From Lachnospiraceae bacterium (GTDB lineage: Bacteria; Bacillota; Clostridia; Lachnospirales; Lachnospiraceae), in the NCBI GenBank assembly GCA_024696945.1, contig JAILGF010000210.1:1-44156 (forward strand): DNA of 44,156 bases, written 5' to 3'. A program made the position numbers and the translations under genes. Position 1 is the first letter of the stretch, and the number at the start of each line of letters is the position of its first letter. Positions 15,558 through 23,783 of the stretch are shown piece after piece. Under the pieces are notes generated by a model that saw only the letters and a list, made by a program, of their open reading frames with translations, was not told the origin of the DNA and ran no database searches.

Positions 15558-17216
15558 ATGGAAAAGATGTTAAACATAAAAAGCAGAGCTGTTGTTATGC
15601 GCATAATCCCCATTATGCTGATTTTGGTGATGATCGTCGGAGCAGTTCCGGTAAGCGCAAAAACAAAGCAAACCCGGGAGATCCCGTCAATTGAGGTATT
15701 CTCTAAAGACGAGCTTATAGAACAGCTGGAAACAGACGGTGAAGAGACAATAAATTTTTCCACCTATGAGGCCGGAACGATCACAATACCATCCGGGAAA
15801 TACAGCAGCAAAAAGCATCTGGTGATCAGGACAGACTATGCTTCGATCATAAATAAGGCTAAGTTTGCCACCATAAATATTGAGGCTGTTACGGATTACA
15901 CGGAGAAGGTTTCCGGAAATAAAATAACCGTATCCGGTGACGGTGCAATTATCAACGTGTATAAAAAGAAGAAAGTAGCAAAGCTTACAATTAATGCGGC
16001 CAATGTCAGATTATCCGTTGATAAGAGTGCCAAGATCAAAAAACTGGCCATAGCCCCCACGGAAGAACTTGATGTAGCTCTTGGAACTATGATGGCCGAT
16101 GAGATTACGGTAATCAGCACAGCTGAGTATGAAGACTTTATGTGGTTTTCGGAGGTTATGGACCTGTTTGACAATATAAGGGCTAGCTATTATAAGGAAA
16201 CAGATCCGGTGGAGCTCATGGAAGGAGCTGCACGCGGCGTACTTTGGTCACTAGAGGATCCGTATTCATATTATTATAATCCCCAGGAATATTCTGATAT
16301 GTGGGCGGAAGACCAAGGAAACTACGTAGGTATCGGTGTAATGATCAACTCTGACATGAATACCAATATCAGTACCATCTGCCGTGTTTTCAAAGGAAGC
16401 CCTGCCGAGAAAGCCGGTGTACAGCGCGGGGATATTTTGTACAAGGTCGGTGAGGATTTCTATGTAACTGCCGAAAATATTACAAACGCGGTCAAAATTA
16501 TCAAGGGACTTCCCGGAACGGATGTAGATGTTACTTTCATTAGGAATGGAGAGGAGATTACATATACAATTACCCGAAATGAGATTAGTGTTAATGAAGC
16601 AGAAGGTACAATGATAGATAATGAGATCGGTTATATTGCCCTTTACTCATTTGCCGGGACCTGTGAATTTGAATTTGAAGCGGAGCTGAACAACCTTGTT
16701 TCTCAGGGTGCAAAGGGGATTATTATAGACCTCAGAGACAATACCGGAGGCTGGGTCGATCAGGCTCATTATATTGCCGATCTATTCATGGATGCGGGAG
16801 AACTGTGCTATCTGGTTTACGGTAATGGTTATGAGTCCCATGGTGAATACCCCACAACAGATGGTAAGGCAGATGTAAAGTTGGTGGTATTGATCAATGA
16901 GAACAGTGCCAGCTCCTCAGAAATCCTGACAGGGGCACTGCGTGACTGTGCTGATGCTTCGATAGTAGGAGTCAAAAGCTTCGGAAAGGGTATTGTTCAG
17001 ATGGTCCACGGTATAGGAACCAGAGGTGCCGGATTCCAGCTTACAACTGCAGAGTACTTCACGCCTAATGGCACAGCGGTTCACGGAATAGGGATTACAC
17101 CCGATTATATCGTTGAGCTTCCGGAGGGCGACAACGGTATGTATAAATTCGCAGATACGAAAAACGATGTACAGCTGAAGAAAGCGGTTGAGGTTTTAAG
17201 GGAAAAGCTTCAGTGA
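15558..17216 (+). CDS. S41-family C-terminal processing peptidase with PDZ domain, copy 2
   Basis: Also 552 aa and collinear with the preceding gene over its full length, starting 25 nt after that gene's stop with AAGGAG upstream. Signal peptide, beta-strand N-region, PDZ domain and protease domain are all kept: IIIDLRDNTGGWV, NSASSSEILTGALRDC and VGVKSFGKGIVQ. Catalytic Ser452 and Lys477 are intact, so both copies should be active. The two differ most in the N-terminal beta region and in the segment before the PDZ domain, and least around the active site. That pattern suggests an old duplication followed by change in substrate or partner recognition. A shared transcript is likely; no T-run terminator is seen before the RNA promoter at 17228. 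Confidence 0.93.
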   Translation: MEKMLNIKSRAVVMRIIPIMLILVMIVGAVPVSAKTKQTREIPSIEVFSKDELIEQLETDGEETINFSTYEAGTITIPSGKYSSKKHLVIRTDYASIINKAKFATINIEAVTDYTEKVSGNKITVSGDGAIINVYKKKKVAKLTINAANVRLSVDKSAKIKKLAIAPTEELDVALGTMMADEITVISTAEYEDFMWFSEVMDLFDNIRASYYKETDPVELMEGAARGVLWSLEDPYSYYYNPQEYSDMWAEDQGNYVGIGVMINSDMNTNISTICRVFKGSPAEKAGVQRGDILYKVGEDFYVTAENITNAVKIIKGLPGTDVDVTFIRNGEEITYTITRNEISVNEAEGTMIDNEIGYIALYSFAGTCEFEFEAELNNLVSQGAKGIIIDLRDNTGGWVDQAHYIADLFMDAGELCYLVYGNGYESHGEYPTTDGKADVKLVVLINENSASSSEILTGALRDCADASIVGVKSFGKGIVQMVHGIGTRGAGFQLTTAEYFTPNGTAVHGIGITPDYIVELPEGDNGMYKFADTKNDVQLKKAVEVLREKLQ

Positions 17217-17227
17217 CAAAAAAATTC

Positions 17228-17256
17228 TTGCATTTTCAGAAACTCTATGATATATT
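17228..17256 (+). promoter_or_regulatory. Promoter of the structured RNA
   Basis: TTGCAT, a 17-nt spacer and TATATT, with the expected start near 17263, just before the first stem of the RNA. Confidence 0.62.
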
Positions 17257-17262
17257 AATGCT

Positions 17263-17477
17263 TACATGAATTCTAAACTATTCATGCAATATTGCCCACC
17301 ATTTTGGTTAAGCCCATACGGACAGGCGGGGCGACTGCCGCGGGTGGCGAAAGGCCACATTAGGTAACATCGCTTCTGAATAGGTCAATGCGTGCAGCCG
17401 GAGTGTTTTCGGTACTGTGGATAGTTTATTACTATGTTAGGATTTTCAGGACAGATGTTATCATCTGTCCTTTTATT
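17263..17477 (+). ncRNA. Structured non-coding RNA, about 215 nt (possibly raiA-motif type)
   Basis: The 396-nt gap between the S41 pair and speA holds no gene but has a promoter, extensive pairing and its own terminator. The strongest helix is long-range: 17274-17283 (TAAACTATTC) pairs with 17419-17428 (GGATAGTTTA), 10 bp with one G-U, closing a ~135-nt core. Inside are GTGGC/GCCAC with a GAAAG loop (17344-17358) and the GC-rich block GGCGGGGCGACTGCCGCGGG (from 17326). CATGAAT/ATTCATG (17265-17271/17280-17286) competes with the closing stem. Length, self-contained promoter and terminator, and ornate core fit a stand-alone RNA such as raiA, or a leader controlling speA. I cannot confirm a family from memory. 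The core lacks the hallmarks I know of tmRNA, SRP RNA and RNase P RNA. Confidence 0.68.
17449..17477 (+). terminator. Intrinsic terminator of the structured RNA
   Basis: GGACAGATG/CATCTGTCC is a perfect 9-bp stem with loop TTAT, followed by TTTTATT. Confidence 0.87.
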
Positions 17478-17522
17478 ATCTGAAAAATTATAAGCACAAA
17501 CGAGAGTCATTTAAGTGGTGAA

Positions 17523-17541
17523 CTCCGGATAAAATCCGGAG
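17523..17541 (+). promoter_or_regulatory. Hairpin in the speA leader
   Basis: CTCCGGAT and ATCCGGAG pair perfectly around AAA. No T-run follows. It lies 72 nt before the speA start. Between it and speA only a weak promoter-like pair (TTGTGA ... ATATAT) can be seen, so the polyamine operon promoter is uncertain. Confidence 0.4.
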
Positions 17542-17612
17542 GGTGCAAGAAAAATTAGGTCAGTTGTGAATAGTTGTAACAAAGATATATATAGAAAGGC
17601 CTGGAACCTGCT

Positions 17613-19064
17613 ATGAACATAGAAGCACAAAAGCATGCTCCGGTGTATGAAGCACTTGAGAGATTCAGAAAACAGAGAATAGTCCCCTTTGATGTGCCGG
17701 GACATAAGCGCGGAAGGGGAAACCCCGAGCTAAAAGAGCTCCTGGGGGAGAAATGTGTCAGTCTTGATGTAAACTCCATGAAGCCGCTTGATAATCTCTG
17801 CCATCCCATGTCGGTGATCAAGGATGCGGAAGAGCTGGCAGCAGAGGCATTCGGAGCCGACCATTCCTTTTTTATGGTCGGGGGAACAACTTCGGCGGTA
17901 CAGGCTATGGTGCTTACGGCATGCCGTGCGGGAGATAAGATCATCCTTCCGAGAAACGTGCATAAGAGTGTTATTAATGCTCTGGTGCTCTGCGGTGCAG
18001 TACCCGTATATGTTAACCCTGAGGTAGATAAGAAGCTGGGCATAGCACTAGGAATGGAGCTTGAAGAGCTTGAGAAGGCGATCAAAGAGAACCCCGATGC
18101 AGTCTGTGTTTTTGTAAATAATCCCACTTATTACGGAATATGTTCTGACTTAAGAGGTATAGTTAAGCTGGCACATGAGAACAAGATGCTCTGCCTGGTT
18201 GATGAAGCTCACGGAACACATCTTTATTTTGAAAAGAGCCTTCCCGTATCGGCTATGGAGGCAGGAGCGGATATGGCATCAGTATCTATGCACAAGTCGG
18301 GCGGAAGTCTTACACAGAGCTCTTTGCTTCTGGTAAACAAGACGGTTAACTGGGAATATGTGGCTCAGATAATCAATCTTACACAGACGACAAGTGCTTC
18401 CTATCTGCTTCTTTCGAGTCTTGATATTTCAAGAAGAAACTTAGCGCTGAGAGGCGCGGAATCCTTCAGCAAGGTTAAGGATATGGCGGAATATGCTCGC
18501 GCCGAGATAAATTCAATAGGCGGATATTATGCATATGGAGCCGAGATAGTTAACGGCAAGAGCATATATGATTTTGATGTAACGAAATTATCGGTATATA
18601 CAAGGGATATCGGTCTTGCAGGCATTGAGGTCTATGATCTTTTGCGTGATGAGTACGATATCCAGATAGAATTTGGTGATATCGCAAATATTCTGGCATA
18701 TATTTCAATAGGTGACAGGATACAGGATATTGAGCGTCTGGTCGGAGCACTGGCGGATATAAAGAGGCTTTATTCCAAGGATCCTGCATCCCTTATGGCA
18801 GCCGAATATATAGCTCCGAAGGTCTGTGTTTCACCCCAGAAGGCATTTTATTCGGATAAGACTGCACTTCCGATAGCGGAAACCGCAGGCAGGATATGCA
18901 GTGAGTTTGTTATGTGTTATCCTCCCGGAATACCGATCTTAGCTCCCGGCGAGCTTATAACGGAGGATATTATTGAGTACATCATGTACGCTAAGGAAAA
19001 GGGCTGCTCCATGCAGGGTACCCAGGACCCGTACATGGAGTATCTACAGGTACTTGAGAAATGA
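17613..19064 (+). CDS. speA: Arginine decarboxylase (Orn/Lys/Arg decarboxylase, aspartate-aminotransferase fold)
   Basis: 483 aa, the size of Bacillus-type SpeA. It lacks the N-terminal wing domain of the large inducible decarboxylases. The PLP-binding lysine is Lys228 in SVSMHKSGGSLTQSS; DEAHG (Asp197, His200) stacks on the cofactor; the N-terminal FDVPGHKRGRG and the C-terminal YPPGIPILAPGE are family signatures. The fold alone does not separate arginine, lysine and ornithine use. Agmatine deiminase and N-carbamoylputrescine amidase 8 kb downstream strongly favour arginine to agmatine. It is the first gene of a polyamine operon; speE follows after 11 nt. The spacing of the AAAGG ribosome site is long, about 13 nt. 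Confidence 0.92.
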   Translation: MNIEAQKHAPVYEALERFRKQRIVPFDVPGHKRGRGNPELKELLGEKCVSLDVNSMKPLDNLCHPMSVIKDAEELAAEAFGADHSFFMVGGTTSAVQAMVLTACRAGDKIILPRNVHKSVINALVLCGAVPVYVNPEVDKKLGIALGMELEELEKAIKENPDAVCVFVNNPTYYGICSDLRGIVKLAHENKMLCLVDEAHGTHLYFEKSLPVSAMEAGADMASVSMHKSGGSLTQSSLLLVNKTVNWEYVAQIINLTQTTSASYLLLSSLDISRRNLALRGAESFSKVKDMAEYARAEINSIGGYYAYGAEIVNGKSIYDFDVTKLSVYTRDIGLAGIEVYDLLRDEYDIQIEFGDIANILAYISIGDRIQDIERLVGALADIKRLYSKDPASLMAAEYIAPKVCVSPQKAFYSDKTALPIAETAGRICSEFVMCYPPGIPILAPGELITEDIIEYIMYAKEKGCSMQGTQDPYMEYLQVLEK

Positions 19065-19075
19065 GGTAAGGTTTA

Positions 19076-19930
19076 ATGGAGCTCTGGTTTTCTGAATTCC
19101 ATACCGATAAAGTTAAATTATCGGTTAAGATAGAAAAGCATTTATTCGGTGAGCAGACCGATTTTCAGAGATTGGACGTGTTTGAATCCGAGGAGTTCGG
19201 AAGGTTCATAAGCTCGGACGGAAGCATCGTTTTTTCGGAAAAGGATGAGTTTACGTACGATGAGATGATAGTTCATGTTCCGATGGCCGTTCACCCGAAT
19301 GTGGAAAAGGTTCTGGTCATCGGCGGCGGTGACGGCGGAGTTGCCAGAGAGCTTTCATATTACGATGAGATAAAACAGATAGACGTTGTTGAACCTGATG
19401 ATGCTTTTATTTCGGTGTGCAAGGAATTCTTCCCGGACAATGCAAGAGGACTTGAGGATCCGAGAGTTAAGGTTTATAACAGGGACGGCTTGAGATTCTT
19501 AAGGGATAAGCTCGGAGTTTACGATCTTATTATAAATGATGCGATAGACCCGTTGGGACATACCGCAGGTCTCTTTACGAAAGAGTTTTACGGGAACTGC
19601 TACAGGGCCTTAAGAGATGACGGTATCATGGTATATCAGCACGGAAGTCCCTTCTACGATGAGGATGAGGATACCTGCAGGGCCATGCACAGGAAGGCAA
19701 GCCACAGCTTCCCGATAAGCCGTGTATATCAGGCACACATTCCGACATGTGCATCAGGTTATTGGCTGTTCGGCTTCCTTTCAAAGAAGTTCCATCCGCT
19801 GACGGATCTTGATGCGGATAGGTGGAACAAGAGAGGCATTAAGACCTGGTACTATACAACAAATCTTCACCAGGGAGCATTCATGCTGCCAAAATATGTT
19901 GAAGATATGTTAGAGGAAGAAGAAGACTGA
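19076..19930 (+). CDS. speE: Spermidine synthase homologue (aminopropyltransferase family)
   Basis: 284 aa. The whole length aligns in pattern with bacterial SpeE: MELWFSE start, the small N-terminal beta domain with EQTDFQRLDVFESEEFG, SEKDEFTYDEM, then the Rossmann fold with GGGDGG at 83-88 and VVEPDDAF at 104-111. Canonical enzymes transfer aminopropyl from decarboxylated SAM to putrescine and carry a D-S/T-x-D/E-P-x-G active-site motif. Here it reads NDAIDPLG (Asp155 kept, Ser/Thr replaced by Ala). The YQHGSPFY block keeps Gln188. No AdoMet decarboxylase gene is in the window, and the neighbours encode a different route to spermidine, so its true substrates are open. Its stop is followed immediately by a 69-nt palindrome. 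Confidence 0.85.
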   Translation: MELWFSEFHTDKVKLSVKIEKHLFGEQTDFQRLDVFESEEFGRFISSDGSIVFSEKDEFTYDEMIVHVPMAVHPNVEKVLVIGGGDGGVARELSYYDEIKQIDVVEPDDAFISVCKEFFPDNARGLEDPRVKVYNRDGLRFLRDKLGVYDLIINDAIDPLGHTAGLFTKEFYGNCYRALRDDGIMVYQHGSPFYDEDEDTCRAMHRKASHSFPISRVYQAHIPTCASGYWLFGFLSKKFHPLTDLDADRWNKRGIKTWYYTTNLHQGAFMLPKYVEDMLEEEED

Positions 19931-19999
19931 GGTGACAGTGGGGACGGTTCTCTTTGTCATCTCGTTGAGATGACAAAGAGAACCGTCCCCACTGTCACC
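19931..19999. repeat. Perfect 33-bp palindrome (REPIN-like, GGGGACGGTT family) inside the polyamine operon
   Basis: Arms 19931-19963 and 19967-19999 are exact reverse complements around a 3-nt GTT loop. The core GGGGACGGTTCTCTTTGTCA recurs in a decayed form at 12901-12964. It begins at the base after the speE stop and ends 26 nt before the dehydrogenase ATG, with no T-run. In RNA it would make a very long hairpin between two genes of one operon. Confidence 0.9.
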
Positions 20000-20025
20000 A
20001 GATAAAAAAACAGGAGGGTATAAAA

Positions 20026-21285
20026 ATGAGCAGATTATTGGTTATCGGTTGCGGGGGTGTGGCACAGGTTGCCATTTCTAAGTGCTGTCAGAATTCAAAA
20101 ACATTTACGGAGCTTTGCATTGCCAGCCGTACAAAGTCCAAATGCGATGCTTTAAAGGAAAAGCTTCAGCCTAAGACGGATACTGTTATCACTACCGCAA
20201 AGGTAAATGCAGATTTCAAGGATGAACTGGTAGCTCTCATCAAGGAGTACAAGCCCGATGCAGTGCTTAACGTTGCACTTCCTTATCAAGACCTTACCAT
20301 TATGGATGCTTGTTTAGAGTGCAAGGTTGATTACATTGATACGGCAAATTTTGAGCCCGAGGACACGGACGATCCCGAGTGGCGTGCCATATATGAAAAG
20401 AGATGCAAGGAGAAAGGCTTTACCGCTTACTTTGATTACTCATGGCAGTGGGCATATCAGGACAGGTTTAAAGAGGCAGGTATCACAGGCTTACTCGGCA
20501 GCGGCTTCGATCCCGGTGTAACGAGTGTATTCTCGGCATATGCATTAAAGCATTATTTTGACGAGATAGATACCATTGACATTCTTGACTGCAACGGCGG
20601 TGACCACGGATATCCTTTTGCTACAAACTTTAATCCCGAGATCAACCTCCGTGAGGTTTCAGCAAACGGCTCTTACTGGGAGAACGGCCACTGGGTTGAG
20701 ACAAAGCCCATGGAGATAAAGAGGGAGTATAACTTCGAGGGTGTTGGTATGAAGGATATGTATCTTCTTCATCACGAGGAGATCGAGTCCCTTGCAAAGA
20801 ATATCCCCGGCGTAAAGAGAATCAGGTTCTTTATGACCTTTGGACAGAGCTATCTTACGCATATGAAGTGTCTGGAAAATGTCGGAATGCTTTCTACTTC
20901 ACCCATTAATTTTGAGGGCAAGGAGATTGTTCCCATCCAGTTCTTAAAGGCCCTGCTGCCCGATCCGGCATCGTTAGGACCGAGAACCGTAGGAAAGACC
21001 AATATCGGCTGTATCTTTACCGGACGTAAGGACGGAAAAGAGAAGAAGATCTACATCTACAATGTTTGTGATCATCAGGAGTGCTACAAGGAGGTTGGCT
21101 CACAGGCTATTTCCTATACTACCGGTGTTCCTGCCATGATCGGTACTGCTCTTGTTATTTCAAAGAAGTGGAACAGGGACGGTGTATTTACCGTAGAAGA
21201 GTTCGATCCCGATCCCTTCATGGATATGCTTAATGAGTACGGACTTCCCTGGAAGGTTGATGAGGATCCTGTACTGGTGGATTAA
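20026..21285 (+). CDS. Carboxynorspermidine/carboxyspermidine dehydrogenase (saccharopine dehydrogenase family)
   Basis: 419 aa, typical of CASDH. The N-terminal nucleotide-binding fold has LLVIGCGGVAQVAI at 4-17, followed by IASRTKSKCDAL, the usual NADPH-preferring arginine region. Family blocks YKPDAVLNVALPYQDLTIMDACLE, DYIDTANFEP, LGSGFDPGVTSVFSAYA and NGGDHGYPFATNFNPEINLREV follow. CASDH reductively condenses aspartate beta-semialdehyde with putrescine (or diaminopropane) to carboxyspermidine (or carboxynorspermidine) in the cytosol. The partner decarboxylase nspC lies 1.3 kb downstream. An ideal AGGAGGG site precedes the ATG, so translation should be efficient despite the upstream palindrome. 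A related cyanobacterial-type enzyme acts on agmatine instead of putrescine and cannot be excluded by sequence reading alone. Confidence 0.93.
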   Translation: MSRLLVIGCGGVAQVAISKCCQNSKTFTELCIASRTKSKCDALKEKLQPKTDTVITTAKVNADFKDELVALIKEYKPDAVLNVALPYQDLTIMDACLECKVDYIDTANFEPEDTDDPEWRAIYEKRCKEKGFTAYFDYSWQWAYQDRFKEAGITGLLGSGFDPGVTSVFSAYALKHYFDEIDTIDILDCNGGDHGYPFATNFNPEINLREVSANGSYWENGHWVETKPMEIKREYNFEGVGMKDMYLLHHEEIESLAKNIPGVKRIRFFMTFGQSYLTHMKCLENVGMLSTSPINFEGKEIVPIQFLKALLPDPASLGPRTVGKTNIGCIFTGRKDGKEKKIYIYNVCDHQECYKEVGSQAISYTTGVPAMIGTALVISKKWNRDGVFTVEEFDPDPFMDMLNEYGLPWKVDEDPVLVD

Positions 21286-21292
21286 ATAATCA

Positions 21293-22501
21293 ATGGATAG
21301 ATCAAAGATTCAATGGACAGTAAGATATACTTTTTTGAATGTAGCCTATTTTGCGGCATTTTGTACCATACATGCTTATGCAGCGGTATATCTTCTGTCA
21401 AAAGGATTCAGTAATACGGAAGTCGGTGTGCTTTTGGCGGTGGCAAACGTCACATCTGCGATCCTGCAGCCGATAATAGCCGACATTATAGATAAACCCG
21501 GACCGCTGACAAACAGGCGCTTCATTATGATATCGGTAATGATAATCCTGTTCGGTTCGCTTGTTTTAATGCTCGCGCCGTCTAACAACGCCGTAATCTT
21601 CTTTATATATGCGCTGATATACATGATACAGTTTGCATATCAGCCCGTAATGACGGCATTATGCTTTGAGTACCAAAAAGCAGGGTGCAACATCATGTAT
21701 GGTCTGGCAAGAGGACTAGGTTCGGCAAGCTTTGCTTTTACTTCCGTGTTTATAGGCGGGATTGTCGAGAAAAACGGAGTGGCGATACTTTTGTGGGTGA
21801 ATATCGTAACTATGATCATTTCACTGCTTATTGCGTTTACTTTTAAAAAACCGATAAATTCGGCAGCTGACGGAGCAACCGTAAAAGCTTCAGCCGGATC
21901 CGGTCAGAAGAAAAGTAATCTGGCGACGTTTATCCGTGATTATCCTGCATTTGTACTTTTTCTTTCGGCAACGATATGTTTTTTCTTTGCCCACAATATG
22001 ATCAACGATTTTATGATCAGGATAATCAATAATCTGGGCGGAAATGAGACGGAACTCGGATTTGCCAATTTCCTGCAGGCGATACTGGAATTGCCGGTTA
22101 TGGCGCTTATTGCCATTGTACTTAAAAAGATATCTGCGGAAAAACTTTTAATGATATCCGGTGTGGCATTCTTTGTGAAGATACTTTTGCTTGTTTTTGC
22201 AAAGGGGATGCCCATGATGTATGTAAGCCAGTCGGTGCAGATATTTGCATATGCCGTTTTTATACCGGCAGGCGCTTATTATGTAAGCAAAACGATGGAT
22301 GAACAGGACCAGGTTAAGGGGCAGGCATTTATTACCAGTGCCATAACGATCGGCGGAGTTTTCTCAAATCTGATAAGCGGCGTGATACTCGATCATTTCG
22401 GAATACTGACCATGCTTATTACCGGAAGTGCGGTGTGCGCAGTCGGAGTAGTGATAGCATTTATCGCAATGACCAGGCTGCCACACAGAAAAGTTAAATA
22501 A
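21293..22501 (+). CDS. MFS transporter, candidate polyamine-pathway transporter
   Basis: 402 aa with about 12 membrane segments in two halves of six, split by a short charged loop near residue 205. It has the overall pattern of the LacY/nucleoside-H+ symporter-like MFS group (FLNVAYFAAFCTIHAYAAVYLLSKGFSNTEVG at the start; GLARGLGSASFAF in helix 5; a repeat of the pattern in the second half). The start lies 7 nt after the dehydrogenase stop and has no good ribosome site of its own, so translation is probably coupled. Location in the polyamine operon suggests import or export of agmatine, putrescine or spermidine; this is inferred only from context. Confidence 0.88.
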   Translation: MDRSKIQWTVRYTFLNVAYFAAFCTIHAYAAVYLLSKGFSNTEVGVLLAVANVTSAILQPIIADIIDKPGPLTNRRFIMISVMIILFGSLVLMLAPSNNAVIFFIYALIYMIQFAYQPVMTALCFEYQKAGCNIMYGLARGLGSASFAFTSVFIGGIVEKNGVAILLWVNIVTMIISLLIAFTFKKPINSAADGATVKASAGSGQKKSNLATFIRDYPAFVLFLSATICFFFAHNMINDFMIRIINNLGGNETELGFANFLQAILELPVMALIAIVLKKISAEKLLMISGVAFFVKILLLVFAKGMPMMYVSQSVQIFAYAVFIPAGAYYVSKTMDEQDQVKGQAFITSAITIGGVFSNLISGVILDHFGILTMLITGSAVCAVGVVIAFIAMTRLPHRKVK

Positions 22502-22511
22502 TAGAAAACAA

Positions 22512-22532
22512 GGGCTCCGGAAAACGGAGCTC
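22512..22532 (+). promoter_or_regulatory. Intercistronic hairpin between MFS gene and nspC
   Basis: GGGCTCCG pairs with CGGAGCTC (one G-T) around GAAAA. It is followed by TTATAG rather than a T-run, so at most it is a weak attenuator or processing site. Confidence 0.4.
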
Positions 22533-22604
22533 TTATAGTAAATCAAAGCACGTTACAGAGGTGCAAACGGGCACTATGCCAAAGATGAGAAAGTTGGAAT
22601 TCTT

Positions 22605-23762
22605 ATGTTTAAAAATGTACAGACGCCTTGCTATATAGTGGATGAGGCAAAAATAAAAAAGAACCTTGAGATATTAAAAAGCGTGGAAGAGGAGAGCGGA
22701 GCACATATCCTGCTTGCCCAAAAGGCTTTTTCGATGTTTTCGCTTTACCCGCTTATCGGGCAGTATATAAGCGGAACCACAGCGAGCGGATTATATGAAG
22801 CAAAGCTTGGGTACGAAGAAATGGGCAAGGAAAACCATGTGTATGCACCGGCATACAGACCGGAACATATGGAAGAGCTGGTAAAAATCTGCGACCATAT
22901 TATATTTAACAGCTTTGCACAATATGACAAACATAAGGAAACAATAAAAAGGGCAAATGAGTTGAAAAACTCGCCAACCCATGTCAGTGCCGGTATCCGT
23001 ATCAACCCCATGTGCTCCACGCAGGAGGGGCATGAAATATACGATCCCTGTGCTTACGGTTCAAGGCTCGGAGTAACAAAGGAAAACTTTAGGTACGATG
23101 CCGATTTCGGCGAAGGCGGCATCGAAGGTCTTCATTCCCATACTTTGTGCGAGCAGAATTCAGACGCATTGATCACTACGTTTAAGGCTATAGAGGAGCA
23201 GTTCGGAGATATATTATATAAGGTAAAATGGCTGAACCTGGGCGGCGGTCATCATATTACAAGAGATGACTATGATGTGGCGAGTCTCATAGAGCTTGTA
23301 AAATACATCCGTGAAAAATATGATGTCGAGGTGTATCTGGAGCCCGGCGAGGCTATAGCGCTTAATGCCGGTTACCTTGTTACCGAGGTTATGGATAAGG
23401 TTAAGAACGGCATGGAGATTTTGATCCTTGATGCATCTGCGGCCTGTCATATGCCCGATGTTCTTGAGATGCCTTATCGACCTCCGTTAAGAGGCGGCTA
23501 TGAAGCAAACGAAAAAGCATATACATACAGATTATCTTCTCTTACCTGCCTTGCAGGTGATGTGATAGGTGATTACAGCTTTGAGAACGAGATCAATATC
23601 GGTGACAAGCTGGTATTTGAAGATATGGCCATTTATTCAATGGTGAAAAACAATACGTTCAACGGTATTCCGCTCCCTGATATACTGCTGTTAAAGGAAG
23701 ACGGAACTACTCTGAAAGTGAAATCCTTTGGGTATGAGGATTTCAAAGGAAGATTATCATAG
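22605..23762 (+). CDS. nspC: Carboxynorspermidine/carboxyspermidine decarboxylase
   Basis: 385 aa, alanine-racemase-fold PLP decarboxylase. Near the start TPCYIVDEAKIKKNLEIL and ILLAQKAFSMFSLYPLI carry the PLP lysine (Lys40). The barrel continues with SAGIRINP, GSRLGVTKENF, GIEGLHSHTLCEQN, LNLGGGHHITRDDYD and the phosphate-binding VYLEPGEAI. The C-terminal beta domain has DASAACHMPDVLEMPYRPPL and CLAGDVIGDY, both typical of NspC and distinct from diaminopimelate or ornithine decarboxylase. It removes the carboxylate from carboxyspermidine to give spermidine (or norspermidine), the step after the dehydrogenase encoded upstream. Confidence 0.95.
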   Translation: MFKNVQTPCYIVDEAKIKKNLEILKSVEEESGAHILLAQKAFSMFSLYPLIGQYISGTTASGLYEAKLGYEEMGKENHVYAPAYRPEHMEELVKICDHIIFNSFAQYDKHKETIKRANELKNSPTHVSAGIRINPMCSTQEGHEIYDPCAYGSRLGVTKENFRYDADFGEGGIEGLHSHTLCEQNSDALITTFKAIEEQFGDILYKVKWLNLGGGHHITRDDYDVASLIELVKYIREKYDVEVYLEPGEAIALNAGYLVTEVMDKVKNGMEILILDASAACHMPDVLEMPYRPPLRGGYEANEKAYTYRLSSLTCLAGDVIGDYSFENEINIGDKLVFEDMAIYSMVKNNTFNGIPLPDILLLKEDGTTLKVKSFGYEDFKGRLS

Positions 23763-23783
23763 GAAGGTTAGGAGTATAATAAT

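Noticed and set aside
17263-17477. tmRNA, SRP RNA or RNase P RNA for the structured RNA
   Set aside because: No tRNA-like ends or tag frame, no GGTCAGG/GGAAGCAGC SRP loop, and no RNase P core motifs were seen.
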